Positions 1-7,235 of a stretch of 64,000 bases of DNA are shown here, one piece after another; position 1 is the stretch's first letter, and each line of letters opens with the position of its first letter. The notes beneath the pieces were generated by a model. The model made no database searches and was not told the origin of the DNA. It saw only the letters and a program-made list of their open reading frames with translations. The stretch comes from Bacteroidaceae bacterium. GTDB taxonomy: Bacteria; Bacteroidota; Bacteroidia; Bacteroidales; Bacteroidaceae. The translations under genes were made by a program, and so were the position numbers. Where the stretch lies: assembly GCA_017645305.1 (NCBI GenBank), contig JAGCPD010000007.1, positions 103,012-167,011 of the forward strand. Reading direction: 5' to 3'.

Positions 1-279
1 CTGATAGGCTTAGCCATAGCATATTACTATTATAAGCTGGTAGGTTGCAGCATCTGGGTTTTTGTTGTCATCGCTCTTGTCACTCCCATCGTGTTAGGGT
101 GGATGGCAACGTTGCTTACCAAAATGCTGGATCACGTTTGTGCCATAGGTTTCCTGAACCGCCTTGCGGGTGCCATAGTGGGATGCCTTAAATGGGCACT
201 TCTCGTGGGCTTCATCCTTTTGATGATTGATAAGTTTGAAACTCTGAAGCAGCAGTTTTTTGAAGCGATTAGCGGTTAG
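1..279 (+). CDS. CvpA-like membrane protein, C-terminal part (starts before the window)
   Basis: The frame is open from base 1, so only the last 92 residues are visible. They contain at least three hydrophobic stretches (near residues 1-10, 18-40 and 58-75), separated by short basic loops, as in the CvpA/colicin V production family of small inner-membrane proteins. The family is poorly understood; it is linked to envelope homeostasis and export. From memory, cvpA often lies directly before sufB in Bacteroidales, which fits the suf operon appearing about 12 kb downstream once the accessory island is removed. The last codons and the stop lie inside a dispersed repeat (267-290), so the C-terminus has probably been remodelled by it. 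The family call rests on topology and context. Confidence 0.6.
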   Translation: MIGLAIAYYYYKLVGCSIWVFVVIALVTPIVLGWMATLLTKMLDHVCAIGFLNRLAGAIVGCLKWALLVGFILLMIDKFETLKQQFFEAISG

Positions 280-290
280 TGGTTAGCGAC
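267..290. repeat. 24-nt GGTTAGC-type repeat, left boundary of accessory island
   Basis: The segment is built from GGTTAGC-like units and contains the stop codon of the CvpA-like gene. Its reverse complement, with a few mismatches, occurs at 11962-11985 just before sufB. The two copies enclose the whole island of toxin-antitoxin and surface-protein genes. Confidence 0.7.
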
Positions 291-384
291 CCATAAGACC
301 TATAAAAAGGTAAAACTTTCCCCATAGCCCCCCCTTTTAATATTTTTTAACAAACAAAGAAGGGCGGAAATACGGAAAAGTCTT

Positions 385-392
385 TACCTTTG
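385..392 (+). promoter_or_regulatory. -7 promoter element (TACCTTTG) before mntA/hepT
   Basis: TACCTTTG matches the Bacteroidota -7 consensus TAnnTTTG and lies 75 nt before the mntA start. No good TTTG -33 element is seen at the usual distance. A GC-rich leader with a CGCGCG core follows. Confidence 0.5.
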
Positions 393-454
393 TCGCTTAA
401 GAGTGCACTTTTGCGTCTCGCGCGCATAATTAAATAAGGTAAAAACGCTAAGAC

Positions 455-469
455 AGCTAAACGACTAAT
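455..469 (+). repeat. 15-nt direct repeat, copy 1 (AGCTAAACGACTAAT)
   Basis: AGCTAAACGACTAAT ends on the first two bases of the mntA start codon and recurs exactly at 1156-1170 just after hepT. The pair brackets the MntA/HepT module. Confidence 0.75.
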
Positions 470-776
470 GTCATACAGAGACAGTGTTTCAAATAAGATA
501 GCGAGCTATTTCGAGTCCCAGCCTGTGCTGAAAGCATGGCTTTTTGGTTCTGTAGCACGGGGTGAAGAGAATGATAAAAGTGATATTGACATACTCTTCG
601 TGCCGGACGACAGCGAGAAGCCTTTTACCCTGTTCACGATGGGGGGGATGTATATGGATCTGCGAAAACTCCTTGGTAGAGAGATAGATCTTGTCGAAGA
701 TGGCTCTTTGCGACCATATGCAGTCGAAAGCGTTGAACGTGACAAAATATTGATTTATGAGAGAAAGGGCTCGTGA
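468..776 (+). CDS. mntA: MntA-type nucleotidyltransferase antitoxin
   Basis: This 102-residue minimal nucleotidyltransferase carries the full GS-x10-D-x-D signature: Gly27-Ser28 followed by Asp39-Ile-Asp41. In HepT/MntA (type VII) systems the antitoxin AMPylates the HepT ribonuclease on a tyrosine near its active site and so neutralises it. The size and the position directly before a HEPN gene fit that role. The 3' end overlaps hepT by 20 nt, which suggests translational coupling. The start chosen is the ATG that ends the upstream 15-nt repeat; it gives the normal N-terminus for the family. Activity is inferred from motif and neighbour. Confidence 0.85.
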   Translation: MSYRDSVSNKIASYFESQPVLKAWLFGSVARGEENDKSDIDILFVPDDSEKPFTLFTMGGMYMDLRKLLGREIDLVEDGSLRPYAVESVERDKILIYERKGS

Positions 777-1143
777 TAAAGGCAGGTTGTATGACATCGT
801 AGATTATTCTAACAAAGCTTTGAAGATGATAGAAAACCATCCTTTTGAAGCATTTGTGGACGACATGACAATTTATTTTGCTGTCATGAAGTGTGTAGAA
901 ATAGTAGGCGAAGCAACCTATATGCTTTCCAAGGATTTTAAAGAGGAACATCCAGATATTCCTTGGGAGCAAATACAGGGGCTACGACATATTTTGGTTC
1001 ATGGATACGAGCAGATAAAGCCTAAACTCCTTTATAATACAACGATAAATGATCTTCCCCTGTATCGAGACCAAATCGAGAGTTTCCTCAATAATACGGA
1101 TTGGAAAGCATGGGAGGGTAGAACCTCATCCTATGATTCTTAA
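757..1143 (+). CDS. hepT: HepT-like HEPN-domain ribonuclease toxin (DUF86)
   Basis: A helical protein of 128 residues with the HEPN catalytic motif R-x4-H-x-Y: Arg77, His82 and Tyr84, in RHILVHGY. This is the RNase motif of HepT toxins, and the Tyr is the residue modified by the MntA partner. The gene starts inside the end of mntA (20-nt overlap), as expected for a paired toxin. The C-terminal helix ends in a short Ser-rich tail. A second copy of the 15-nt repeat begins 13 nt after the stop, so the cassette has repeat-bounded edges. The target RNA cannot be read from the sequence. Confidence 0.85.
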   Translation: MRERARDKGRLYDIVDYSNKALKMIENHPFEAFVDDMTIYFAVMKCVEIVGEATYMLSKDFKEEHPDIPWEQIQGLRHILVHGYEQIKPKLLYNTTINDLPLYRDQIESFLNNTDWKAWEGRTSSYDS

Positions 1144-1155
1144 CATAATTTCAAT

Positions 1156-1170
1156 AGCTAAACGACTAAT
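1156..1170 (+). repeat. 15-nt direct repeat, copy 2
   Basis: Identical to 455-469. Here it precedes a truncated antitoxin-like reading frame at 1177, just as copy 1 precedes mntA. Confidence 0.75.
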
Positions 1171-1176
1171 AATAAC

Positions 1177-1266
1177 ATGAATGCAGCATCATTGAATAAT
1201 CTCTGGACTTACATTCAAGGTCTGACACTCACTCCCAGCAACATTGTCATCTTATGGACATTATGA
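1177..1266 (+). pseudogene. truncated small antitoxin-like ORF (29 aa)
   Basis: An ATG opens a 29-residue frame beginning MNAASLNNLWTYIQGLTLT. From memory, this resembles the N-terminus of small Bacteroidales antitoxin-like proteins that start with 'LNxLWxYIQGLxLTxxN' and normally run to about 80-90 residues. Here the frame ends after 29 residues in ILWTL, with no sign of the charged C-terminal half. I read it as the remnant of a toxin-antitoxin gene cut off near its start. A genuine short peptide cannot be ruled out. Confidence 0.45.
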
Positions 1267-1316
1267 TGATAAATAACGCAAGCAGAAACTATTATTAATA
1301 ACAAATAATTACAATT

Positions 1317-4300
1317 ATGAAGAAAAAACTAATACTATTAATCCTTGCCCTTTTCACTGCAGTGGGGGCTTGGGCAATTGATGTAACAATAGGTCCAAGT
1401 ACGGGAACCTATCACAAAGGATGGAGTTTTGCAGCTTTATCGTCTGGTGACTGGGGAGCTTATTGGAAGTCATCTTACAGAACAGGCTCTACTCCTAATG
1501 ATTTATTGCGGTTTAATGGTGAGACGGGAATGAATACCACCAATGGTGATATATATTCCAACCAAACCTATACTTTGACGGCTGCTACTGGTTGGGTGAT
1601 TGCAAGTTATTCAATCAATGGTACTGCTTCTGGTGATGATATCACAATAACACCCTATGGCGAGAGTGGAACAACGGTAACGAATGGTAGCAGTCTGGGT
1701 ACCTCTCTTTCTGTTACAGTGGATGCCAATTCAACAACTTTTGAATTATCAAGTACAGGTGACGCACATTTCACGGATTTATCAATAGTTGTTACTCTTT
1801 CAAATTCGAATGATGCACTCGTTGCAGGCAAATCTTTCACCTTGCAGTGTAAACGTGGTTATGTTTATTTCAACAGCACGCAATTGGCTGGTACGGGTAC
1901 TGTTGGTGATGCTTCTGAGTTTGCCTTTGTTAAGTACGAGGGCAACACATATCTTTACGATGTCACCCAAAGCAAATTTGTCTGTCATAGCACAGCAGCT
2001 AGGGCTAGTACCACCGGCAATGCTGCGTTGGAGAGTAATAGCGATTTCTCGAAGATTGCTAAGGGTTTTACTCTCGGTTCAACGGGAATAGATGCTTATC
2101 CATACTATGTGGAAGAGACACAGTTTGCCAATTGGCTAAATATGGATGGCACACCTAACGTTTATCTTAATACATGGACAAATTTTGAAAGCGGCAATGG
2201 AGGTAACACATATAAGATTGCGATTATTGACGATTCTTTCGATGATACCGATGCCATTGCTATGTTGGATGACTATTTCCATCCCACGACAACTGTGACT
2301 TATGTAATTTCCGATGCCAGTGGCGTAATCTTTACTTCTGAGGCTATACCTGCAACGGGCGGTGAGACAATCTCGGCTCTCCCAAGTGACTATCAGCGTC
2401 CCTATTGTACCTATAGTGTCACATCTACAACCGTTGTGGCAGGTACAAATACCAATGTGCCTGTAACACTTACTGCATACGCTCCTCCCTTTACCGTATC
2501 ATCAAGCTTTGCCACTGCCACATGGTATTATGCCACCTTGCGTGGTTCTAAATATCTGCGTGCAGACGAAAGTCATAAGGACGGCAGCGGACGTTATCAA
2601 ACCAATACCACAAACGAAAGGACAGACGTCTATAAGTGGGCATTCGTGGGTAACCCTTATGAACTTACTATCGTAAACAAGAATGCAGGCGACAGCAAAG
2701 TCTTATATGCTGGTGATGTTCCCGTAATGAAGTCAGCTACTCCTGCCAGTGACAATAAAGCCCGCTGGATTGTATCTTCCAACAGTAACGGCGGTTTCAA
2801 TGTCCGCAGTGAAAGTGGGGCAAGCCTTTACATCAATGATGCTGGAGGTGGTGGCAATCTTGGCTATTGGAATAGTTCATGGGCTTCCAGTGATAATGGA
2901 TCGAATTGGGTTATTTCGGAAGTCTCTGCCAGTGACAAGGCTCTGCTCGGCAGTACTCTGACAACTGCTAATTCTCTATATACAACGCTGAATCCAGGAG
3001 CCGATAAGCTGGGTTATCCCACAGCTACAGCTCTTTCAACATTCAATACGGCTATCGATACGGCGCAAGATGTTTATGACGATGAAGATGGCGATTACGG
3101 TAGTGCCTCAGCAACCTTAACAGCAGCGATAGCCACTTTAAAAGCTTCGATTATTTATACCCCGAGCACTGATGTATATTATACTATCGTGAATGCTCGT
3201 GGTGCTATGGTCTATGATTCATCGCATGATGAAAGTGTTGATACATCAAACGGTAATGCGAAGTATGTTTGGTATGGCAGTACTACGCCTGATGCTACGG
3301 ATGTAAACAACCTTTGGGGCTTCATTGAACAGGACGGAAACTATTATATGTATAACGTAGGTAAGCAGCAGTTTGCTACAGTTGGCAATGGTACATATGG
3401 CTCTACTTGGATTTTCTCTGATATACCAGCTTACATCACCCTCGATGATGGTATCGCTGATGAGATTGCCGCGCCGAAAGTTCGTATCCGTGCTACTATT
3501 GCAACTACATCCTCAACTTATACCATGTCGGTCAGCACCAGCTATACCGGTCCTGTCATCACCTACGATGCAAACGGTGACGGTGGTGTGCCCATGCTCT
3601 TTGCCGAGAGTGCAATAGCTGTTGACGACGACGTGACAGATATTATGGTATCAAAGGTAACGGATTTGACTCCATATCAGGGTGCTCTGAAAGATGTCAT
3701 CGACGCATGCGCTGCAATTCCTACAGGTACAGGCCTGAACGAATATACCGAAACCAGTGCATATACAACAGCCCTTGCTGCTGCAGTATCAGTTTATGCT
3801 GATGGAGACGCCACTAAGGGCGAACTGCAGACTGCAACATCCGATTTGGAAAGTGCTATGGAAGGACTGAGCATCAATCTTCCTGGCACTGGCTTCTATC
3901 GTATCAAGGGCAAGACCAGCAATAAGTACCTTGCTGCAGGTCTTGCTGCAAATGATAAGTTTGCTATGACAGATGCTACAAATGCTACGACTATCTTCTA
4001 CTATGATGGTACAAAGTTGACCAACCTCAGTTCTGGCATGTGCAATGGTGCAACAAGTTCAGCTTGGGCATGGGTTGTTGGAGCAAGTGCTTGTACAGTG
4101 ACATTCCAGGATGGTAAGGCCTTCCGTGGTTATGCAATTCAATCAAGTGATATTAATTTCTATGACAATGGCGATGGCACAAGTAGTGCAGATCGTGGTA
4201 AGGATGTATCACTTTCCAGTAGTACAAACGCTCGCTATTGCAGCTGGGAACTCACAGAAATCACCACTCTTCCCGTCACTATTTCCAGTGCCGGCTATGC

Positions 4301-4796
4301 TACGCTGTACAGTCCTGTGGCATTGGAGATTCCTTCTGGTATTACAGCTTATATTGCTTCTGATGAAGGTGATTACTTGCATTTGACAGCAATTGACGGT
4401 AGTGTTATTCCGGCTGAAACAGGTGTTATCCTTGCAGGTGATGCAGGTACCTATGACTTTGATATTACAACAGGTGGTAGTGTAGATAGTAATGCACTTA
4501 CTGGTAGTGTTGTTGCCATTAGCCGTCCCGAGAATAGTTACATTTTAGCCACAGGTACTTCTGGCGTCGGCTTCTACAAGGATGGTGCTTCTACTATTCC
4601 CGGCTTCAAGGCATATCTGCCTGATGGTAGTGGAAGTGTTAAGATGTTCCGTTTCGATGATGATGAAACTGGCATCAATATGGTTAATGGTGAAGGGGTC
4701 GTGGTTAATGGTTCCATCTACAACCTTGCTGGTCAGCGCATGAACAGGATGCAGAAGGGCATCAATATCGTGAATGGCAAAAAAGTGCTTTACTAA
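1317..4796 (+). CDS. giant secreted surface protein with C-terminal NGKK tail (1159 aa)
   Basis: A Sec signal peptide covers about residues 1-20 (basic MKKK, a long Leu/Ile core, cleavage near AWA). The rest is Ser/Thr/Gly/Asp-rich beta protein with repeated modules of the 'GxYRIKGKTSNKYLAAG' and 'FTLQCKRGYVYF' kind, which look like ricin-type trefoil or jelly-roll modules typical of adhesins. No catalytic motif was found. The last 30 residues (IYNLAGQRM...GINIVNGKKVLY) form the tail shared with five other proteins here and resemble the end of a type IX secretion sorting domain. It shares a 'WAFVGNPY' module with the 996-aa protein at 7634, so the two are paralogues. A 56-aa peptide gene follows after 26 nt. 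Adhesin function is inference. Confidence 0.75.
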   Translation: MKKKLILLILALFTAVGAWAIDVTIGPSTGTYHKGWSFAALSSGDWGAYWKSSYRTGSTPNDLLRFNGETGMNTTNGDIYSNQTYTLTAATGWVIASYSINGTASGDDITITPYGESGTTVTNGSSLGTSLSVTVDANSTTFELSSTGDAHFTDLSIVVTLSNSNDALVAGKSFTLQCKRGYVYFNSTQLAGTGTVGDASEFAFVKYEGNTYLYDVTQSKFVCHSTAARASTTGNAALESNSDFSKIAKGFTLGSTGIDAYPYYVEETQFANWLNMDGTPNVYLNTWTNFESGNGGNTYKIAIIDDSFDDTDAIAMLDDYFHPTTTVTYVISDASGVIFTSEAIPATGGETISALPSDYQRPYCTYSVTSTTVVAGTNTNVPVTLTAYAPPFTVSSSFATATWYYATLRGSKYLRADESHKDGSGRYQTNTTNERTDVYKWAFVGNPYELTIVNKNAGDSKVLYAGDVPVMKSATPASDNKARWIVSSNSNGGFNVRSESGASLYINDAGGGGNLGYWNSSWASSDNGSNWVISEVSASDKALLGSTLTTANSLYTTLNPGADKLGYPTATALSTFNTAIDTAQDVYDDEDGDYGSASATLTAAIATLKASIIYTPSTDVYYTIVNARGAMVYDSSHDESVDTSNGNAKYVWYGSTTPDATDVNNLWGFIEQDGNYYMYNVGKQQFATVGNGTYGSTWIFSDIPAYITLDDGIADEIAAPKVRIRATIATTSSTYTMSVSTSYTGPVITYDANGDGGVPMLFAESAIAVDDDVTDIMVSKVTDLTPYQGALKDVIDACAAIPTGTGLNEYTETSAYTTALAAAVSVYADGDATKGELQTATSDLESAMEGLSINLPGTGFYRIKGKTSNKYLAAGLAANDKFAMTDATNATTIFYYDGTKLTNLSSGMCNGATSSAWAWVVGASACTVTFQDGKAFRGYAIQSSDINFYDNGDGTSSADRGKDVSLSSSTNARYCSWELTEITTLPVTISSAGYATLYSPVALEIPSGITAYIASDEGDYLHLTAIDGSVIPAETGVILAGDAGTYDFDITTGGSVDSNALTGSVVAISRPENSYILATGTSGVGFYKDGASTIPGFKAYLPDGSGSVKMFRFDDDETGINMVNGEGVVVNGSIYNLAGQRMNRMQKGINIVNGKKVLY

Positions 4797-4822
4797 TTCT
4801 TAACTCTTAATTTGATATAGCA

Positions 4823-4993
4823 ATGAAAAAGATATATATTTCCCCAGAATCCCTCGTGGTACAATTAAGGTGTAATGCTCTTATTGCCACATCGCTTGAC
4901 AAGTTTGAATCGGGCGCAGATGAAGGTGTTGTTCTTACAAGGGAGGAACAGCATACATTCTCTAACAAGTCCGTTTGGGACAATGAATGGTGA
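4823..4993 (+). CDS. short acidic peptide of the MKKxYxxP...VWDNEW family, copy A
   Basis: A 56-residue frame starts MKKIYISPES, continues through a short hydrophobic stretch (LVVQL), a variable acidic middle, and ends KSVWDNEW. It has no signal peptide. The same start and end occur in the peptide at 10669, and a decayed copy of the end sits at 5530-5580. A related form at 52417 ends WDMWSDEE. Each intact copy directly follows a large secreted protein with the C-terminal tail. Conservation of both ends with divergence in the middle argues that the frame is translated. The function is unknown; a partner, export factor or peptide product are all possible. Confidence 0.7.
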   Translation: MKKIYISPESLVVQLRCNALIATSLDKFESGADEGVVLTREEQHTFSNKSVWDNEW

Positions 4994-5002
4994 TTTTGAA
5001 AA

Positions 5003-5037
5003 GTTTAGAGTTTAGAGTTTAGAGTTTAGAGTTTAGA
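5003..5037 (+). repeat. 7-bp tandem repeat (GTTTAGA x5) and degenerate continuation
   Basis: Five perfect copies of GTTTAGA begin ten bases after the peptide stop, followed to about 5073 by degenerate AGTTTAAA units. The short unit without spacers excludes CRISPR. It looks like slippage-prone intergenic sequence. Confidence 0.9.
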
Positions 5038-5108
5038 GGCAGTTTAAACAGTTTAAAAGTTTAAAAGTTTAAGCACTTCAGCTCTTTACTATCAGATTTC
5101 ATATATAC

Positions 5109-5146
5109 ACACGGAGGCAGGGATGTTCCTTGCCTCTGTGTTTTTC
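5109..5146 (+). terminator. rho-independent terminator after peptide A
   Basis: A 15-bp stem (5109-5123 with 5127-5141, two G-U pairs, 3-nt loop TGT) is followed by a T-rich run. It closes the unit of the 1159-aa protein and its peptide. Confidence 0.85.
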
Positions 5147-5157
5147 TTTTAGAAAGT

Positions 5158-5188
5158 TTTGCAATAATAGAAAATAGTTGTAACTTTG
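5158..5188 (+). promoter_or_regulatory. Bacteroidota promoter (TTTG - 19 nt - TAACTTTG)
   Basis: TTTG at 5158-5161 and TAACTTTG at 5181-5188, spacing 19 nt, 24 nt before the ATG at 5213. It lies directly after the preceding terminator. Confidence 0.7.
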
Positions 5189-5212
5189 CATTAAATATAA
5201 ACGATATACGTT

Positions 5213-5511
5213 ATGAAAAAGGTTCACATGGGCGGATATTCAATTGTCATTCCTGAAAGTTATGTCCACAGGGTAAAGGTGAGCCGTATTAAAGGTTCGC
5301 AGGATGTTAGACTTGAACTTTCCGAAAGAGAACGCGTTGCTTCAGCTTCCAGTGCTTTTGCGCAATACCCCTGCTGGGAAAGCGACCTACACTAAATTTC
5401 CTGCCAACCAATGACACACCGGTCATTGTAGGTTTGGACATTATCAAGCAGGGGCTGTTTTCTCTTGAACCAGATGGTGACAATCTGCATTTTCACTATG
5501 AGTTGAAGTGA
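5213..5511 (+). pseudogene. small protein gene broken by a frameshift (about 99 aa if repaired)
   Basis: The first frame (5213-5395) gives MKKVHMGGYSIVIPES... and stops after 60 residues. A second frame shifted by one base continues with LPTNDTPVIVGLDIIKQG and ends ...HFHYELK at 5511. The two together make a sensible protein of about 99 residues, and the shift falls near a run of four C at 5368-5371. The second part faintly resembles the end of retropepsin-like proteases (IGxDII), but no DTG active site is visible in the first part, so I do not assign a function. It has a good promoter. A sequencing error or a programmed shift would also explain it. Confidence 0.5.
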
Positions 5512-5529
5512 GAGGAACACCTCGTTTAG

Positions 5530-5580
5530 GAAGAGCAGACTTACATCAGAGGCAAGTCCGTTTGGGACAACGAATGGTGA
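5530..5580 (+). pseudogene. decayed copy D of the VWDNEW peptide gene
   Basis: The frame ending at 5580 reads EEQTYIRGKSVWDNEW and is closed upstream by a stop at 5527. It matches the end of peptide A (EEQHTFSNKSVWDNEW), and the last 27 bases are nearly identical, including the TGA stop. The N-terminal half is missing. As with the intact copies, a terminator hairpin begins shortly after the stop. This is the remnant of a second peptide gene. Confidence 0.65.
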
Positions 5581-5605
5581 TTCTAAGATATTACAGTCAA
5601 TAACA

Positions 5606-5647
5606 GAGAGGCAGGCTACTCAGATGGCCTGCCTCTCGTTCGTTTTT
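5606..5647 (+). terminator. rho-independent terminator after decayed copy D
   Basis: A perfect 11-bp stem (5606-5616 with 5627-5637, loop of 10) is followed by GTTCGTTTTT. Confidence 0.85.
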
Positions 5648-5655
5648 GGCAAGCA

Positions 5656-5755
5656 CTTCTCTCGCTGCTCCTTCGCTCTTCCTTCGCTCTTCCATGCTGT
5701 TTGAGTATGGGAAGAGCGAAGAAGGAGCGAGAGAAGAGCGAAGGAGCAGCGAAGC
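5656..5755. repeat. large imperfect inverted repeat of CTTCGCTC / GAGCGAAG units
   Basis: A pyrimidine-rich left arm (about 5656-5695) made of CTTCGCTCTTC units is mirrored by a purine-rich right arm (about 5706-5755) made of GAAGAGCGAAG units, with an 11-nt middle. It can fold into a long hairpin with alternative registers. No coding sequence explains it. Confidence 0.75.
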
Positions 5756-5843
5756 AGAACCGCTAAAATCTCATCCAAATGTGATTACATAAATCAGCGG
5801 CAGGCTTTTTCGGCCCACCGCTGAGATTGACTTGGTTTGAGAA

Positions 5844-6110
5844 TTACTTTGAAATTTGAATTAAATCTTCACCAAGGACAACTGATATTTTTGCAAGTGT
5901 CCTTAGGGTAAAATTGTGCTGACCAGAAAGCCAGACAGAAATCTCAGCCTCTGTCTTCCTCATTCTCTTAGCCAGTTCTTTTTGTGTCATGCCTTTTTCG
6001 GTTAGTTTTTTGTGAATTTTGTCTGACACAGCAAAGCTAAATGAGGTTTCTTTCTGGATTTCTAAAGGAATGTTCTTTACAGCCTCCAGATAGGCATTTG
6101 TCGGTTTCAT
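5844..6110 (-). CDS. XRE-family antitoxin (HigA-like)
   Basis: An 88-residue protein with a helix-turn-helix in the second half (KGMTQKELAKRMRKTEAEIS, about residues 39-58), preceded by an N-terminal helix. Its start overlaps the stop of the upstream gene by ATGA, so it is second in a toxin-first pair as in higBA. It is expected to bind and neutralise the 159-aa partner and to repress the shared promoter. The DNA-binding fold is clear; the antitoxin role is from context. Confidence 0.75.
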   Translation of the reverse strand: MKPTNAYLEAVKNIPLEIQKETSFSFAVSDKIHKKLTEKGMTQKELAKRMRKTEAEISVWLSGQHNFTLRTLAKISVVLGEDLIQISK

Positions 6111-6586
6111 AAATCAAATGTTTTGTTGTCAGTACCCCTTATCGTACCTGATTCTATTATTATGTTTCCTTTTCTTACCTCAGCCTTTATAAGTTCATCT
6201 AATTTTTGCAGACTGATAACATATCCGTTCAGGTTTGAATCTTCATCATAAGTCTTAGTGGTCTTTCTGCCACCTCCACCTGCTATAAGAACGCTGTCTG
6301 AAAGCCGAAGGCAGTACAACCTCAATTTACCAGATACCACAGGCAATGCACAAACATCGTCACGCATCTTTCCTTCTGGACGGAAAAACCTTTCAAGAAA
6401 GCCAGCCCCATTTATCATTTGCTCAATATAAGACAGAATAACATTTAGGTCTCTTGCTACATCTGCCTCGTTCTTGAACTTTTCGATAAACTTCTCAAAT
6501 TCAGAATAAGCCTCATTCTCAAATATAAGAGAAAATAGGCCATTTTTTTCTGTTTGTTTTAGGGTTTTAATAGCGACTTTTGCCAT
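6107..6586 (-). CDS. putative RelE/HigB-like toxin of a toxin-antitoxin pair
   Basis: A 159-residue soluble protein with a central segment 'KLRLYCLRLSDSVLIAGGGG' followed by KTTKTYDED. From memory this is typical of Bacteroidota HigB/RelE-like toxins that are longer than classic RelE. It is the first gene of a two-gene minus-strand unit with an XRE antitoxin overlapping by 4 nt. Toxins of this superfamily cleave mRNA, often on the ribosome; no catalytic residues can be assigned by eye. A good promoter lies 45 nt upstream. Confidence 0.6.
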   Translation of the reverse strand: MAKVAIKTLKQTEKNGLFSLIFENEAYSEFEKFIEKFKNEADVARDLNVILSYIEQMINGAGFLERFFRPEGKMRDDVCALPVVSGKLRLYCLRLSDSVLIAGGGGRKTTKTYDEDSNLNGYVISLQKLDELIKAEVRKGNIIIESGTIRGTDNKTFDL

Positions 6587-6630
6587 ACGGATTCACATGA
6601 TTAAATTAATTAGACAATAACTCCATATTG

Positions 6631-6662
6631 CAAAGATAGGGCGAAATTAGGTTATAACCAAA
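6631..6662 (-). promoter_or_regulatory. Bacteroidota promoter of the higBA-like pair (minus strand)
   Basis: Read on the minus strand, TTTG (6662-6659), 20 nt, then TATCTTTG (6638-6631). The toxin ATG begins 44 nt downstream. Confidence 0.75.
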
Positions 6663-6678
6663 TATTTCTTTCCAAAAA

Positions 6679-6693
6679 AGCATCTAAGATGCT
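6679..6693. promoter_or_regulatory. palindrome AGCATC-TAA-GATGCT between divergent TA operons
   Basis: A perfect 6-bp inverted repeat with a 3-nt centre, flanked by an A run on the left and a T run on the right. It lies 16 nt upstream of the -33 box of the minus-strand pair. It could be an operator for the XRE antitoxin or a bidirectional terminator. Apart from this and the two promoters, the 328 bases from 6587 to 6914 show nothing. Confidence 0.4.
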
Positions 6694-6846
6694 ATTTTTC
6701 GGATATGTTTATAAACCGTCACGTATTCAATGTTCCAATTATGTACCAACTTATTATTTTATCGTCACTTACCCCTCTCTTGTCCGAAACTATGCATAAT
6801 TAACAAAGTTTAACGAACGGGTAGGGGTGAATGGCAAAACTTTCTC

Positions 6847-6854
6847 TAACTTTG
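6847..6854 (+). promoter_or_regulatory. -7 promoter element (TAACTTTG) before the RHH/RelE pair
   Basis: TAACTTTG lies 60 nt before the ATG at 6915. The -33 region has no clear TTTG. The leader contains a CGCGCG core like that before mntA. Confidence 0.5.
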
Positions 6855-6914
6855 CACTGCGATTGTGCCCTTAAGCTAATACGCGCGTACAATATATTAT
6901 ATAAACGATAAGAT

Positions 6915-7235
6915 ATGATTACTACAGCATCCACAACTGAGAGACAGCGTAAGAGAGCCTATCTTCGCTTGCATCCACAACTGGTGGATCGACTTCGCAC
7001 AGAGGCCAGCAGACGGCATACAAGCTTTAACAGCTATGTCGAGGGCATACTTTACGATGCTGTTTACAATGATACGGATGCAGAGATTAGTGCCGAGCAA
7101 CTTGTCACATTACAGAAAGCACGTAACCTGACAACAGAGGATGTTCATGAAATGGAGGAAAAGGAATTCTGTTCACCAGAAGACTTGAGATTACTCCTTT
7201 ACAAGACAGTGGATGATTTATACGTAAAAATATGA
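6915..7235 (+). CDS. ribbon-helix-helix antitoxin
   Basis: A 106-residue protein. After a short Thr/Ser-rich start, residues about 15-45 (KRAYLRLHPQLVDRLRTEAS, then FNSYVEGIL) fit the beta-helix-helix of Arc/MetJ-type repressors. The acidic C-terminal half would wrap the toxin. The toxin gene overlaps its stop by ATGA. It probably represses its own promoter together with the toxin. Confidence 0.7.
   Translation: MITTASTTERQRKRAYLRLHPQLVDRLRTEASRRHTSFNSYVEGILYDAVYNDTDAEISAEQLVTLQKARNLTTEDVHEMEEKEFCSPEDLRLLLYKTVDDLYVKI

Noticed and set aside
5003..5073. possible CRISPR array
   Set aside because: The repeat unit is 7 bp with no spacers, and no cas genes are nearby. The 11-bp arrays fail for the same reason.
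5398..5511. retropepsin-type protease
   Set aside because: Only a weak match (VGLDIIKQG) near the end and no DTG motif in the upstream part. Left as an unknown broken gene.
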